From assembly GCF_000376565.1 (NCBI RefSeq), contig NZ_BARG01000022.1, positions 56,270-120,269 on the forward strand: DNA of 64,000 nucleotides, read 5' to 3'. This stretch comes from Streptomyces hokutonensis. Its GTDB lineage: Bacteria > Actinomycetota > Actinomycetes > Streptomycetales > Streptomycetaceae. Positions 53,127-62,973 of the stretch are shown here, piece after piece; positions within the stretch are counted from its first letter, which is position 1, and every line of letters starts with the position of its first letter. The translations under genes were made by a program, and so were the position numbers. A model generated the notes under the pieces. That model was not told the DNA's origin and made no database searches. It worked only from the letters and a program-made list of their open reading frames with translations.

Positions 53127-53612
53127 CTAGTCGAGGTCGATGCGCTCCCCCGGGCCGGAGTCGTCGCCGGGGTCGCGCAGCTTCTTCAGTTCGGTGTCGC
53201 GGGCGGTCCAGCGCTGTTCCTGGGCCTGGACGGCGGAGCGGTACGCGGCGAGGAGTTCGCTGCCGGCCGCCGCGAGGTGGTCGAAGACGTCCGGGTTGCG
53301 TTCGATGACGGGCTCGACGGCGGCCTTGGCCTGCTGGACGACCTGCTTGACCACCTGCTGGGCGGCCGGTCCGGCGACCTGGCCGAGCAGCGGGGACTGG
53401 AGGCCGGACAGCTTGTCCGTGACGGTGTCGACGAGCTTGCGCAGTTCCTCGGCGGCCGAGCCCGGGGGCGGGCCGTACTGGGTGCGGCGGCGGGCCTTCT
53501 CCGCCGCGAGGTCTTCGGCGGCCGCCGTCGCCCAGGCGTCGGCGTCGGTCGCCCGCACCTCGTCGAGCGCCTCTTCCTTGCCGGCCTCGTACGGGGGGAG
53601 CTCTTCGCTCAT
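53127..53612 (-). CDS. Helical cytoplasmic protein (DUF5304-like), function unknown
   Basis: A 161-residue, mostly helical protein lacking membrane segments. Centre: EELRKLVDTVTDKLSGLQSPLLG, then QQVVKQVVQQAKAAVEPVIERNPDVFDHLAAAG (split at residue 110), and a charged tail ending IDLD. It looks like the Streptomyces DUF5304 family (name recalled, not searched). It sits between glkA and the ArsA-like gene in the same orientation, where M. tuberculosis has the short Rv2183c. The 138-bp gap to glkA and the 81-bp gap to the ArsA-like gene contain nothing I can name. Confidence 0.75.
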   Translation of the reverse strand: MSEELPPYEAGKEEALDEVRATDADAWATAAAEDLAAEKARRRTQYGPPPGSAAEELRKLVDTVTDKLSGLQSPLLGQVAGPAAQQVVKQVVQQAKAAVEPVIERNPDVFDHLAAAGSELLAAYRSAVQAQEQRWTARDTELKKLRDPGDDSGPGERIDLD

Positions 53613-53693
53613 GACGGACTCCTGACTACGGTTCGTCTCTACGACGTTACCCGAATGGGCGTACGTGCTTCACGTCTCCGCACGCACCAATGC

Positions 53694-54863
53694 TCACCTT
53701 CCCTGCGGCCACAGTCCCGGGTCGGGCGTGAAGCGGATGCGCAGCTCGCCCTCCCGCAGCGCGGCGCCGGCCACGGTGCAGCGGCGCAGGGCCGACGGCA
53801 GGGGGACGATACGGCGGAACCGGCCGACGGTGACGACGAGTTCGTCGCCGCGGCGGACGAGGTCCAGCTCGTCCCGTATCGCGCCGGGCAGCGGAATGTG
53901 CCAGACCAGGACGCCGTCCTCGGCGAGCTGGTCGGTCACGGGCCACTCGACCGTGGAGCCGGTCGCGTTGACACCGGGCACGGCGAGCGCGGCGAGGTCG
54001 TCGGTGCCGCGCGGGTCGTGGCCGAGGTGGCGGACGGGATGGCAGTCGTACGCGCCCTGCCACTCGTCCAGGGTCTTGCGCTGCTGGGCGTTGAGGGCGG
54101 CGAGCCAGGTGTCCTCGACGGACTCCGGAAGTACTCGGTTGGCGATCAGCGCATCCGGGCGCAGGCCGCGCAGGGCGAGGGCCAGACCGGCGGCACGGAC
54201 CGCGTCGGCGCCTGCCGGTCCGGGGTCCGCGACCAGGCGTACGGACGTGTTGCGGTCGGCGAGGACCGCCTCGACCGCGGCCAGTTCTACGTCCCACCGG
54301 CCCGCGGTGTCGTAGAGCCACTCCGAGGGCATCGGGACGCCGGCGAGGCGGCCGAGGACCGGGCGCAGGGCGCGGGCCGCCTGGCGCTCCGCGGGGAGGA
54401 GGCGGCGGAGGTAGCGGCGGAGTTCCTCGGGGAGGGCGAGGAGGGCCAGGGCCTGGGGGGTGGGCGGGAGGTCGACCACGAGCAGGTCGTAGGCCTCCGA
54501 CAGGGCCGCGTCGCGCAGGGCGCGGAGCAGGTTCAGTTCCTCGGCGCCGGGGAGGGGGGTGAGTTCCTCCGCGTCCAGGCGTGCCGCGCCCAGGAGTTCG
54601 AGGGCGGAGGAGGCCCGGGTCTGGAAGGCGGTGAGGTCCGTGCGGAACGACTCCGTGGCGTCGGGGCGCCAGGCGGTGAGGTGTTCGGTGACGTGTACGG
54701 GGGCCGCTCCTGTCGGCACGGCGAGGGCCGCGCCGAGGGTGTCGCCTCGGTCTGCCCCTAGGAGCAGGGTGCGGGTGCCGGTGCCTGCGGCGGCTTGTGC
54801 GGTGGCTGCGGCGATGGTGCTGCGGCCGCTGCCGCCTGGGCCGGTGATCAGGAGGGTGCGCAT
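53694..54863 (-). CDS. ArsA/GET3-like P-loop ATPase
   Basis: A 389-residue SIMIBI-class ATPase related to ArsA, with an HSP20-like beta domain at the C-terminus (about 310-389; DELDLVRRGDELVVTVGRFRRIVPLP, split near 340). The N-terminal loop is LITGPGGSGRSTIAAAT: the deviant Walker A has Arg14 at the position normally held by Lys, and no KGG start. Further motifs: LLLGADRGDTLGAAL, YDLLVVDLPPTPQALALLALPE (about 130-150; Walker B/switch), IANRVLPES. No arsenic-binding Cys set is visible, so it is not an arsenite pump subunit. It corresponds by position to Rv2184c. Upstream SRPBCC gene is 166 bp away. Confidence 0.85.
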   Translation of the reverse strand: MRTLLITGPGGSGRSTIAAATAQAAAGTGTRTLLLGADRGDTLGAALAVPTGAAPVHVTEHLTAWRPDATESFRTDLTAFQTRASSALELLGAARLDAEELTPLPGAEELNLLRALRDAALSEAYDLLVVDLPPTPQALALLALPEELRRYLRRLLPAERQAARALRPVLGRLAGVPMPSEWLYDTAGRWDVELAAVEAVLADRNTSVRLVADPGPAGADAVRAAGLALALRGLRPDALIANRVLPESVEDTWLAALNAQQRKTLDEWQGAYDCHPVRHLGHDPRGTDDLAALAVPGVNATGSTVEWPVTDQLAEDGVLVWHIPLPGAIRDELDLVRRGDELVVTVGRFRRIVPLPSALRRCTVAGAALREGELRIRFTPDPGLWPQGR

Positions 54864-54900
54864 GTCTGTGAACGGTAGTCGGTCGGTGGGGGTTGGGCGC

Positions 54901-54990
54901 CGTTGCCGGGGGCTCCGCCCCCGGGCCCCCGTCGGCCCTGAAGGGGCCTCGTCCTCAAACGCCGGACGGGCTGGATTGTGCCGGCCCGCG
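54901..54990. repeat. Intergenic GC-rich Streptomyces-type repeat with hairpin
   Basis: CCGGGGGC/GCCCCCGG (54906-54913, 54917-54924) is a perfect 8-bp stem with a TCC loop, followed by the familiar streptomycete stretch CCTCAAACGCCGGACGGGCTG in two parts (54953-54973). It fills the gap between the SRPBCC and ArsA-like genes. Likely a terminator or dispersed intergenic element. Confidence 0.55.
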
Positions 54991-55029
54991 CTGAAAGGTG
55001 GGCGCCGAGCGAGCTGGCAGAAACCCCGC

Positions 55030-55473
55030 CTACTTCTCCCCCGACTCCACCCGCTTCTTCAATCCCGCCAGCGCCCGGTCGATGATGACCTTCTCCGCCT
55101 TGCGCTTGATCATGCCCAGCATGGGGATCTTGACGTCCACGGTGAGGAGGTACGTGACCTCCGTGGCGCCTGCGGCCGTGGGCTTGAGGAGGTAGGAGCC
55201 GTCCAGGGAGCGCAGCATCTGGGACTTGACGAGGGTCCAGGAGACCTCATTGTCGCCGGTCCAGGTGTACGCGAGGACCTGGTCGTCCTTGATCGCGCCG
55301 GCGTCCATGACGAGTCGGACCTGTTCGGCGCGGCCCCGCTCGTCGGTCTTGAGGACGTCCGCCTCCTTCACCTCGCCGGTCCAGTCCGGGTAGCGGGCGA
55401 AGTCGGCGATCACCTCCATGACGTCGGCCGGTGCCGCCTCGATCGTGATGCTCGAACTGGTGTGTTCCGCCAT
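55030..55473 (-). CDS. SRPBCC-family protein (polyketide cyclase/START-like)
   Basis: A 147-residue helix-grip protein that should bind a hydrophobic ligand in the cytoplasm. It begins with TSSSITIEAAPADVMEVIADFARYPDWTGEV (two parts around residue 22), the standard START/Bet v1 opening, continues YTWTGDNEVSWTLVKSQMLRSLDGSYLL and ends with a long C-terminal helix KRKAEKVIIDRALAGLKKRVE. By position and sequence type it matches Rv2185c of M. tuberculosis. No catalytic motif. Single gene on the minus strand between the ArsA-like and phosphoesterase genes. Confidence 0.9.
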   Translation of the reverse strand: MAEHTSSSITIEAAPADVMEVIADFARYPDWTGEVKEADVLKTDERGRAEQVRLVMDAGAIKDDQVLAYTWTGDNEVSWTLVKSQMLRSLDGSYLLKPTAAGATEVTYLLTVDVKIPMLGMIKRKAEKVIIDRALAGLKKRVESGEK

Positions 55474-55597
55474 CGCTGTGGCTCCTCCAGATGCGGACCG
55501 GCAGGGCGTCGTCGTCGTGCGCTTGTGCGTGCAGCGTGAAGGCTACCTCCCCGCCAACCCCCTTACCGCACCCCCTACCTGCGGCATCGGCGAGCGG

Positions 55598-56395
55598 TCA
55601 CCATTCCAGTGCCCACGGCTTCCCGCTGCCCGCGAAGTGGCCGACGTTCACGCACTCCGTCGCGCCGATCCGCATCCTGCGCACGAGCGGCTGGTGGACG
55701 TGGCCGAACAGTGAATAGCGGGGCCGGGTGCGGCGGATCGCGTCCAGGAGGGCCCGGCTGCCGCGCTCGAAACGGCGCGCGACGGTGTCGTAGACCAGCT
55801 CGGGGACCTCGGGCGGGATGTGGGTGCACAGGACGTCGACCTCGCCCACGGCCTCGATCTTGGCGGCGTACTCCTCGTCGCTGATCTCGTACGGGGTGCG
55901 CATGGGGGTGCGCAGGCCGCCGCCGACGAAGCCGAAGGTCCAGCCGCCGATCTCGACGCGTTCGCCGTCGAGCACGGTGGTTCCGGGTTCGGCGTACTCG
56001 GGCCACAGGGTCGGCATGTCGACATTGCCGTAGGTGGCGTACGTCGGGGTGGGGAAGGCGGCGAACATCTCCGCGTACTGCTTGCGGACCGCCTTCTCGA
56101 TGAGGGCGGCGCGGTCGCCGCCGACGGTGCTCCAGAGGCGGGCGCCGAGTTCGCGGGCCTCCTCGAAGCGGCGGGCGGTGCGCAGCTCGACCAGGCGGTC
56201 GGCGTTCGCCTCGCCGAACAGTTCGGGGAAGATTCCGCGCGCATGGTCGGCGTAGTCGAGGAAGAGGACCAGGTCGCCCAGGCAGATCAGGGCGTCGGCA
56301 CCCTCGCCGGCTCCGGCCAGGTCACGGGCGTTGCCGTGCACGTCGCTGACCACATGGACGCGCGTGCGGGAGTTACCGGATGGTGTGGGTGCCAT
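55598..56395 (-). CDS. Calcineurin-like metallophosphoesterase
   Basis: A 265-residue cytoplasmic phosphoesterase. Metal-binding motifs: VHVVSDVHGNARDL (D-x-H), ICLGDLVLFLDYADH (GDxx), YATYGNVDMPTLW (GN-D in place of GNHD, so the His of that motif is absent), VDVLCTHIPPEVPEL (H) and LFGHVHQPLVRRM (GHxH). Replacement of the GNHD His by Val in GNVD is typical of one MPE subgroup. The substrate is unknown. TACGCT lies 8 nt before the ATG, and there is no clear ribosome-binding site. Confidence 0.88.
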   Translation of the reverse strand: MAPTPSGNSRTRVHVVSDVHGNARDLAGAGEGADALICLGDLVLFLDYADHARGIFPELFGEANADRLVELRTARRFEEARELGARLWSTVGGDRAALIEKAVRKQYAEMFAAFPTPTYATYGNVDMPTLWPEYAEPGTTVLDGERVEIGGWTFGFVGGGLRTPMRTPYEISDEEYAAKIEAVGEVDVLCTHIPPEVPELVYDTVARRFERGSRALLDAIRRTRPRYSLFGHVHQPLVRRMRIGATECVNVGHFAGSGKPWALEW

Positions 56396-56691
56396 GACGA
56401 TCAAGCGTAGGCGTGTGCGGCAAACGTGAACAGTGGCGGCCTCGCTTGCCGTTACTGGCCAGTCAAGAAAGGGGTGGACTACTGTGCGCGAGGAAACACC
56501 AATCTGTGTGACGCAGCGAACATCTCGCCGGACCCCCCTGTCGTAGGAGCCATACCGGCGGGTAACGTCCGGGCAGTCCAGTCGTGCTCAGGATTTCAAT
56601 CATCCGGTCCTGACGCACCTGCCCGAGCCTTGGACCGGACCGTCGCATCACACAACGTCGTGGCGCCGGCGCCCTATGAGGAGCAGCAGTC

Positions 56692-58488
56692 TTGCGCGAG
56701 TTCAGCCTTCCGGCTTTGTACGAGGTCCCTGCGGACGGCAACCTGACCGACATCGTCCGCAGAAACGCCGCGCAGCACCCAGATGTCGCCGTCATCGCCC
56801 GCAAGGCGAACGGCGGCTGGCAGGACGTGACCGCCACGGTCTTCCTCGCCGAGGTGCACGCCGCCGCCAAGGGGCTCATCGCCTCCGGCGTCCAGCCCGG
56901 CGACCGGGTCGGGCTGATGTCCCGCACGCGGTACGAGTGGACGCTGCTCGACTTCGCGATCTGGTGCGCGGGCGGGATCACCGTGCCGGTGTACGAGACC
57001 AGCTCGCCGGAGCAGGTGCAGTGGATCCTGAGCGACTCGGGTGCCACCGCGCTCGTCGTGGAGCAGGACGGACACGCCGCCGCCGTCGAGTCGGTGCGGG
57101 ACCAGCTGCCCGCGCTCAAGCACGTCTGGCAGATCGACGCGGGCGCGATCGACGAGCTGGGCCGCGCGGGCAAGGGCGTCTCGGACGCGACCGTCGAGGA
57201 GCGCAGCTCGCAGGCGAAGGCCGACGACCCGGCGACCATCGTGTACACCTCGGGTACTACGGGTCGTCCCAAGGGCTGTGTGCTGACCCACCGCAGCTTC
57301 TTCGCGGAGTGCGGCAACATCGTGGAGCGGCTGCGCCCGCTGTTCCGCACCGGCGAGTGCTCGGTGCTGCTGTTCCTGCCGCTCGCGCACGTCTTCGGAC
57401 GGCTGGTGCAGATCGCGCCGATGATGGCGCCGATCAAGCTGGGCCTGGTCCCGGACATCAAGAACCTCACGGATGAACTCGCCTCGTTCCGGCCGACGTT
57501 GATCCTCGGTGTGCCGCGCGTCTTCGAGAAGGTCTACAACTCGGCGCGCGCCAAGGCGCAGGCGGACGGCAAGGGCAAGATCTTCGACAAGGCGGCCGAC
57601 ACCGCGATCGCGTACAGCCGTGCGCTGGACACGCCGTCGGGTCCGTCCCTCGGGCTGAAGATCAAGTACAAGACCTTCGACAAGCTCGTCTACAGCAAGC
57701 TGCGCGCGGTGCTCGGCGGGCGGGGCGAGTACGCGATCTCCGGCGGCGCGCCGCTGGGCGAGCGGCTCGGGCACTTCTTCCGGGGGATCGGGTTCACCGT
57801 CCTCGAGGGGTACGGGCTGACCGAGTCCTGTGCCGCCACGGCCTTCAACCCGTGGGACCGGACGAAGATCGGCACGGTCGGTCAGCCGCTGCCCGGCTCC
57901 GTGGTGCGCATCGCGGACGACGGCGAGGTGCTGCTGCACGGCGAGCACCTGTTCAAGGGCTACTGGAACAACGAGGCCGCCACGGCCGAGGCGCTGGCCG
58001 ACGGCTGGTTCCACACCGGGGACATCGGCACCCTCGACGAGGACGGCTACCTCAGGATCACCGGCCGCAAGAAGGAGATCATCGTCACCGCGGGCGGCAA
58101 GAACGTCGCCCCGGCCGTGATCGAGGACCGCATCCGCGCGCACGCGCTGGTCGCGGAGTGCATGGTCGTCGGGGACGGGCGGCCCTTCGTGGGCGCGCTG
58201 GTCACCATCGACGACGAGTTCCTGGGCCGCTGGGCGGCGGAGCACGGCAAGCCGGCGGGTTCCACCGCGGCGTCGCTGCGTGACGACCCGGATCTGGTGC
58301 AGGCGATCCAGGACGCCGTCGACGACGGCAACGCCGCGGTGTCGAAAGCGGAATCGGTGCGGAAGTTCCGCATTCTGTCCTCCCAGTTCACGGAGGAGTC
58401 GGGCCACCTGACGCCGTCCCTGAAGCTCAAGCGGAATGTGGTGGCGAGGGACTACGCGGACGAGATCGAGGCCATCTACCAGAAGTAG
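56692..58488 (+). CDS. Long-chain fatty acid-CoA ligase (FadD15-like)
   Basis: A 598-residue AMP-forming acyl-CoA synthetase that activates fatty acids in the cytoplasm. The AMP-binding P-loop is YTSGTTGRPKG (185-195), followed by LPLAHVFGRL, the GGAPLGERLGHFF stretch, EGYGLTESCAATAFN, GWFHTGDIG and ITGRKKEIIVTAGGKNVAP. The start is TTG with GAGGAG 8 nt upstream. The 287-bp gap before it shows no other gene. It occupies the place of M. tuberculosis Rv2187 (fadD15), next to a PimB-like glycosyltransferase. Confidence 0.94.
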   Translation: MREFSLPALYEVPADGNLTDIVRRNAAQHPDVAVIARKANGGWQDVTATVFLAEVHAAAKGLIASGVQPGDRVGLMSRTRYEWTLLDFAIWCAGGITVPVYETSSPEQVQWILSDSGATALVVEQDGHAAAVESVRDQLPALKHVWQIDAGAIDELGRAGKGVSDATVEERSSQAKADDPATIVYTSGTTGRPKGCVLTHRSFFAECGNIVERLRPLFRTGECSVLLFLPLAHVFGRLVQIAPMMAPIKLGLVPDIKNLTDELASFRPTLILGVPRVFEKVYNSARAKAQADGKGKIFDKAADTAIAYSRALDTPSGPSLGLKIKYKTFDKLVYSKLRAVLGGRGEYAISGGAPLGERLGHFFRGIGFTVLEGYGLTESCAATAFNPWDRTKIGTVGQPLPGSVVRIADDGEVLLHGEHLFKGYWNNEAATAEALADGWFHTGDIGTLDEDGYLRITGRKKEIIVTAGGKNVAPAVIEDRIRAHALVAECMVVGDGRPFVGALVTIDDEFLGRWAAEHGKPAGSTAASLRDDPDLVQAIQDAVDDGNAAVSKAESVRKFRILSSQFTEESGHLTPSLKLKRNVVARDYADEIEAIYQK

Positions 58489-58501
58489 AGGGCGAGTTGG
58501 G

Positions 58502-60151
<1,650 letters not shown>

Positions 60152-60239
60152 TTATTCGGTTCCGCCTAGGGGCTGCGCCAGTTTTGGGGCGCCGTGGGGG
60201 GTGCCGGGTGAGGTGGTCGGGCGGGTGCGGGTTGTGTGT

Positions 60240-60354
60240 GGCTGGTCGCACCCACGCGGCGGAGCCGCATATCGATACAGCCCCGCGCCCCTGAAAAAAA
60301 CAGGGGGTTCGCGCCCCGGGGGTTTTAGGGGCGCGGGGAACTGCGCGACCAGCC
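60240..60354. repeat. Intergenic repeat pair with hairpin (copies 2 and 3)
   Basis: The 28 bp at 60327-60354 are the exact reverse complement of 51997-52024. A second, interrupted copy at 60240-60292 runs the other way: GGCTGGTCGC, then about 30 unrelated bp, then CCCCGCGCCCCT. Together CCCCGCGCCCCT (60281-60292) and AGGGGCGCGGGG (60327-60338) make a 12-bp stem. It lies 54 bp past the GT4 gene stop and probably terminates it; the rest of the 274-bp gap is empty. Confidence 0.75.
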
Positions 60355-60407
60355 CCCACGCACCCGCACCCGCCCTGGTCGATCAACTGGCACCCCGGAT
60401 GGCGCCC

Positions 60408-61550
60408 CTACAACAGCGCCCTCAGCCGCTCCGCCAGGAGGTCCCAGCGCCACCGTTCCTCGACCCACTGCCGCCCCCGCTCCCCCATGTCGCGGCGCAG
60501 CTCCGGGTCCGCGAGCAGCGCGACGATCCGGTCGGCGGCCTCCTCCGGGGACCCGCCGCGCACCACCCACCCGGTCTCGCCGTCGAGCACCGCGTCGGGC
60601 GCGCCGCCGGAGTCACCGGCGACGACCGGCAGGCCGGTGGCCGACGCCTCCAGGTAGACGATGCCGAGCCCCTCGACGTCGAGCCCCCCGCGCCGGGTCC
60701 GGCACGGCATCGCGAAGACGTCACCGGCGCCGTAGTGCGCGGGCAGTTCGGCCCAGGGCACGGCGCCGGTGAAGCGCACGGAGTCGCTCACGCCCGTCTC
60801 CCGCACCAGCCTGCGCAGGTCCTTCTCGTACGGTCCGCCGCCCACGATCAGCAGGACGGCGTCGGGCTGCCGAGCCAGGATGCGCGGCATCGCGAGGATC
60901 AGCGTGTCCTGCCCCTTGCGCGGCACGAGCCGCGAGACGCACACGACGACGGGCCGCTCGGTCAGCCCGAGCCGGGCCCGCACCTCGGCACCGCCGGAGC
61001 CCGGATGGAAGACCTTCTCGTCCACGCCCGGCGGCAGTTGGACCATCCCCGCCGCCGCCTCCGGGCTCAGCGCGCCGGCGATCCGCGAGCGCGTGTACTC
61101 CCCGAGGTAGGTGATCGTGTCCGTCGACTCCCCGATACGGTGCAGGAGTTGACGCGAGGCGGGCAGCTGCGCCCACCCGGCCTCGTGCCCGTGCGTGGTG
61201 GCCACCAGCCGCTCGGCACCGGCCTTGCGCAGCGCCGGCGCCATCAGCCCGAGCGGTGCCGCCGCCCCGAACCACACCGCCGTACATCCGTGTTCGCGCA
61301 GCAGCCCGACGGCCGTCCGGGTCGCGGCGGGCGTCGGCAGCAGCATGGTCGTCTTGTCCCGTACGACCCTGAAGGGCTGCTCGGCGTCGAAGGCGGCGGT
61401 CGCCTCGGCGCCCTCCCGGCCGCGCTTCCAGGTCGAGGCGTAGACGACGAGCCGCTCGGGATCGAGCCGCAGCGCCATGTTGTGCAGGAAGGCCTGGATG
61501 CCCCCTGGCCGGGGCGGAAAGTCATTGGTCACGATCAGGGTCTTGCGCAC
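60408..61550 (-). CDS. GT4 glycosyltransferase, PimB'-like
   Basis: A 380-residue GT-B glycosyltransferase of family GT4 at the membrane surface. N-terminal acceptor loop: LIVTNDFPPRPGGIQAFL; then TTHGHEAGWAQLPASRQLL, the donor-phosphate RLVPRKGQDTLILAM, MPCRTRRGGLDVEGLGIVYLEA (two parts near 290) with the E-x7-E pattern, and AGDSGGAPDAVLDGETGW. It resembles mannosyl phosphatidylinositol mannosyltransferases such as M. tuberculosis PimB' (Rv2188c), whose neighbour is also a fadD15. The GTG at 61550 has TAAGGT exactly 7 nt upstream, so leaderless; the open frame 39 bp further upstream is not used. Mannosylation of phosphatidylinositol is inferred. Confidence 0.88.
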   Translation of the reverse strand: MRKTLIVTNDFPPRPGGIQAFLHNMALRLDPERLVVYASTWKRGREGAEATAAFDAEQPFRVVRDKTTMLLPTPAATRTAVGLLREHGCTAVWFGAAAPLGLMAPALRKAGAERLVATTHGHEAGWAQLPASRQLLHRIGESTDTITYLGEYTRSRIAGALSPEAAAGMVQLPPGVDEKVFHPGSGGAEVRARLGLTERPVVVCVSRLVPRKGQDTLILAMPRILARQPDAVLLIVGGGPYEKDLRRLVRETGVSDSVRFTGAVPWAELPAHYGAGDVFAMPCRTRRGGLDVEGLGIVYLEASATGLPVVAGDSGGAPDAVLDGETGWVVRGGSPEEAADRIVALLADPELRRDMGERGRQWVEERWRWDLLAERLRALL

Positions 61551-61557
61551 GCGGCAG

Positions 61558-61563
61558 ACCTTA
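61558..61563 (-). promoter_or_regulatory. -10 element for a leaderless GT4 transcript
   Basis: TAAGGT on the minus strand is followed by 7 nt and then the GTG at 61550. No ribosome-binding sequence is visible, and the divergent GT-C gene starts 82 bp away. Confidence 0.5.
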
Positions 61564-61631
61564 CCCGGGGAGGGTTCACAGCTCGGCACGGCCGCGCTTC
61601 ATGGCCATCGCACAGCCGCTCGGGAGAACAT

Positions 61632-62909
61632 GTGGCCCTCACCCGGCAGGCACGGCACGGAACAGGGGCTCAGGTGGAGATCGCGGGCGCGAGACGGCGG
61701 CTGGCAGTGCTGCTGGGGACCTGGGGCCTGACCCGGATCGTTCTGCTGCTGTTCGTCTTCAAGGTGTTCGTGTTCCCCGGCCCGGACGTCACCAGCGATG
61801 TGTCGGTGATCTACCAGGGCTGGTACGAGACCCTGCGGCACGGCAGCTTCCCGCTCGACGACGTCACCTGGCAGTACCCGCCGGCCGCCGCCCTCCCGAT
61901 CCTCTCCCCCGCCCTGCTGGGCTTCCTCGACTACGCGTCCGCGTTCTTCGTCCTCGCCTGCCTCGCCGACCTGGCGGTCCTGGCACTCCTGCTCTACACC
62001 GGCCTGCGCCCGGGCCGGACGCTCCGCGGTGCCTGGGTGTGGGTGGCGGGCGTCCCGCTCCTCGGCCCGACCGTGTACGCGCGCTACGACGTGATGGTGA
62101 CCGCGGTCGCCGTGGCCGCGCTGCTCGCCGGCGCCCGGCACCCGCGTGTGATGGGCGCGCTGGTGGGCTTCGGCGCCCTGCTGAAGGTGTGGCCCGCGCT
62201 GCTCCTGCTGGGCGCGGTCAAGCGCCGGGCGTGGGGCGCGGCGGCGGTGACGGTCGTGGCGGTCGCCTCCGTCTTCGCGGTGTCGATGCCGGGCGCGTTC
62301 GCGTTCCTGACCTTCCAGCGCGCGCGGGGCACGGAGGTGGAGTCGCTGGGCTCCCTGGTCTTCCATGTGGCCCGGCACTTCGGCTGGCAGGGCCAGGTGC
62401 TCCTGAACTACGGCTCGGTCGAGTTCGTCGGCCCCTACGTCAACTGGGTCAGCACGGCCGCCCTCGGCCTCACCGCGATCGCCTTCGGCTGGCTCATGCT
62501 CTGGCGTCTGATGGCGGCCCGCTTCCTCCCGCACACCCTCGCGGACGCGGCCTTCGTGGCGGTGCTGATGTTCACGGTCACGAGCCGGGTGATCAGCCCG
62601 CAGTACGTCGTCTGGCTGATCGGCCTCGCGGCCGTCTGCTCCTGCTTCCGCGCCAGCCGCATGCGGCTCCCCGTCGGCCTGGTCCTGGCGGCGGCCTTCG
62701 TGACGGTCCTGGAGTTCCCGGTCTGGTTCGCCGACGTGGTCGCCAGCGACAACCTGGGCATCGTCCTCCTGCTCCTCCGCAACGGCCTGCTGGTCGCGGC
62801 GGCGCTCACCGCCGCACGGGAGCTGTGGCGGGCGTCGGTCACCTGGGCGGACGTACCCCCGCTCCCCAGTCAGGCCACCCGCTCGAAGGCGGCCTCGACC
62901 TCCCCCTGA
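61632..62909 (+). CDS. GT-C membrane mannosyltransferase-like protein (GT87 type)
   Basis: A 425-residue integral membrane protein with about ten to eleven helices. It has an Asp-rich first extracytoplasmic loop (PGPDVTSDVSVIYQGW, about residues 50-65) typical of GT-C polyprenyl-phosphomannose-dependent enzymes, and YPPAAALPIL shortly after. Helices run to the C-terminus. It fits the GT87 group (mycobacterial Rv2181, an alpha-1,2-mannosyltransferase). Divergent from the GT4 gene; the pair probably acts on the same mannolipid or glycan. The GTG at 61632 has GGGAG at 7 nt; a second GTG at 61674 with AGGGG is possible and would start at VEIAGARRR. Confidence 0.85.
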   Translation: MALTRQARHGTGAQVEIAGARRRLAVLLGTWGLTRIVLLLFVFKVFVFPGPDVTSDVSVIYQGWYETLRHGSFPLDDVTWQYPPAAALPILSPALLGFLDYASAFFVLACLADLAVLALLLYTGLRPGRTLRGAWVWVAGVPLLGPTVYARYDVMVTAVAVAALLAGARHPRVMGALVGFGALLKVWPALLLLGAVKRRAWGAAAVTVVAVASVFAVSMPGAFAFLTFQRARGTEVESLGSLVFHVARHFGWQGQVLLNYGSVEFVGPYVNWVSTAALGLTAIAFGWLMLWRLMAARFLPHTLADAAFVAVLMFTVTSRVISPQYVVWLIGLAAVCSCFRASRMRLPVGLVLAAAFVTVLEFPVWFADVVASDNLGIVLLLLRNGLLVAAALTAARELWRASVTWADVPPLPSQATRSKAASTSP

Positions 62910-62973
62910 GGCCGGGCAGGTCCTGCCGGTCACGCGGCGGGCGCGGAGGCCGACGCGCGCTCCCCCGCCGAGG

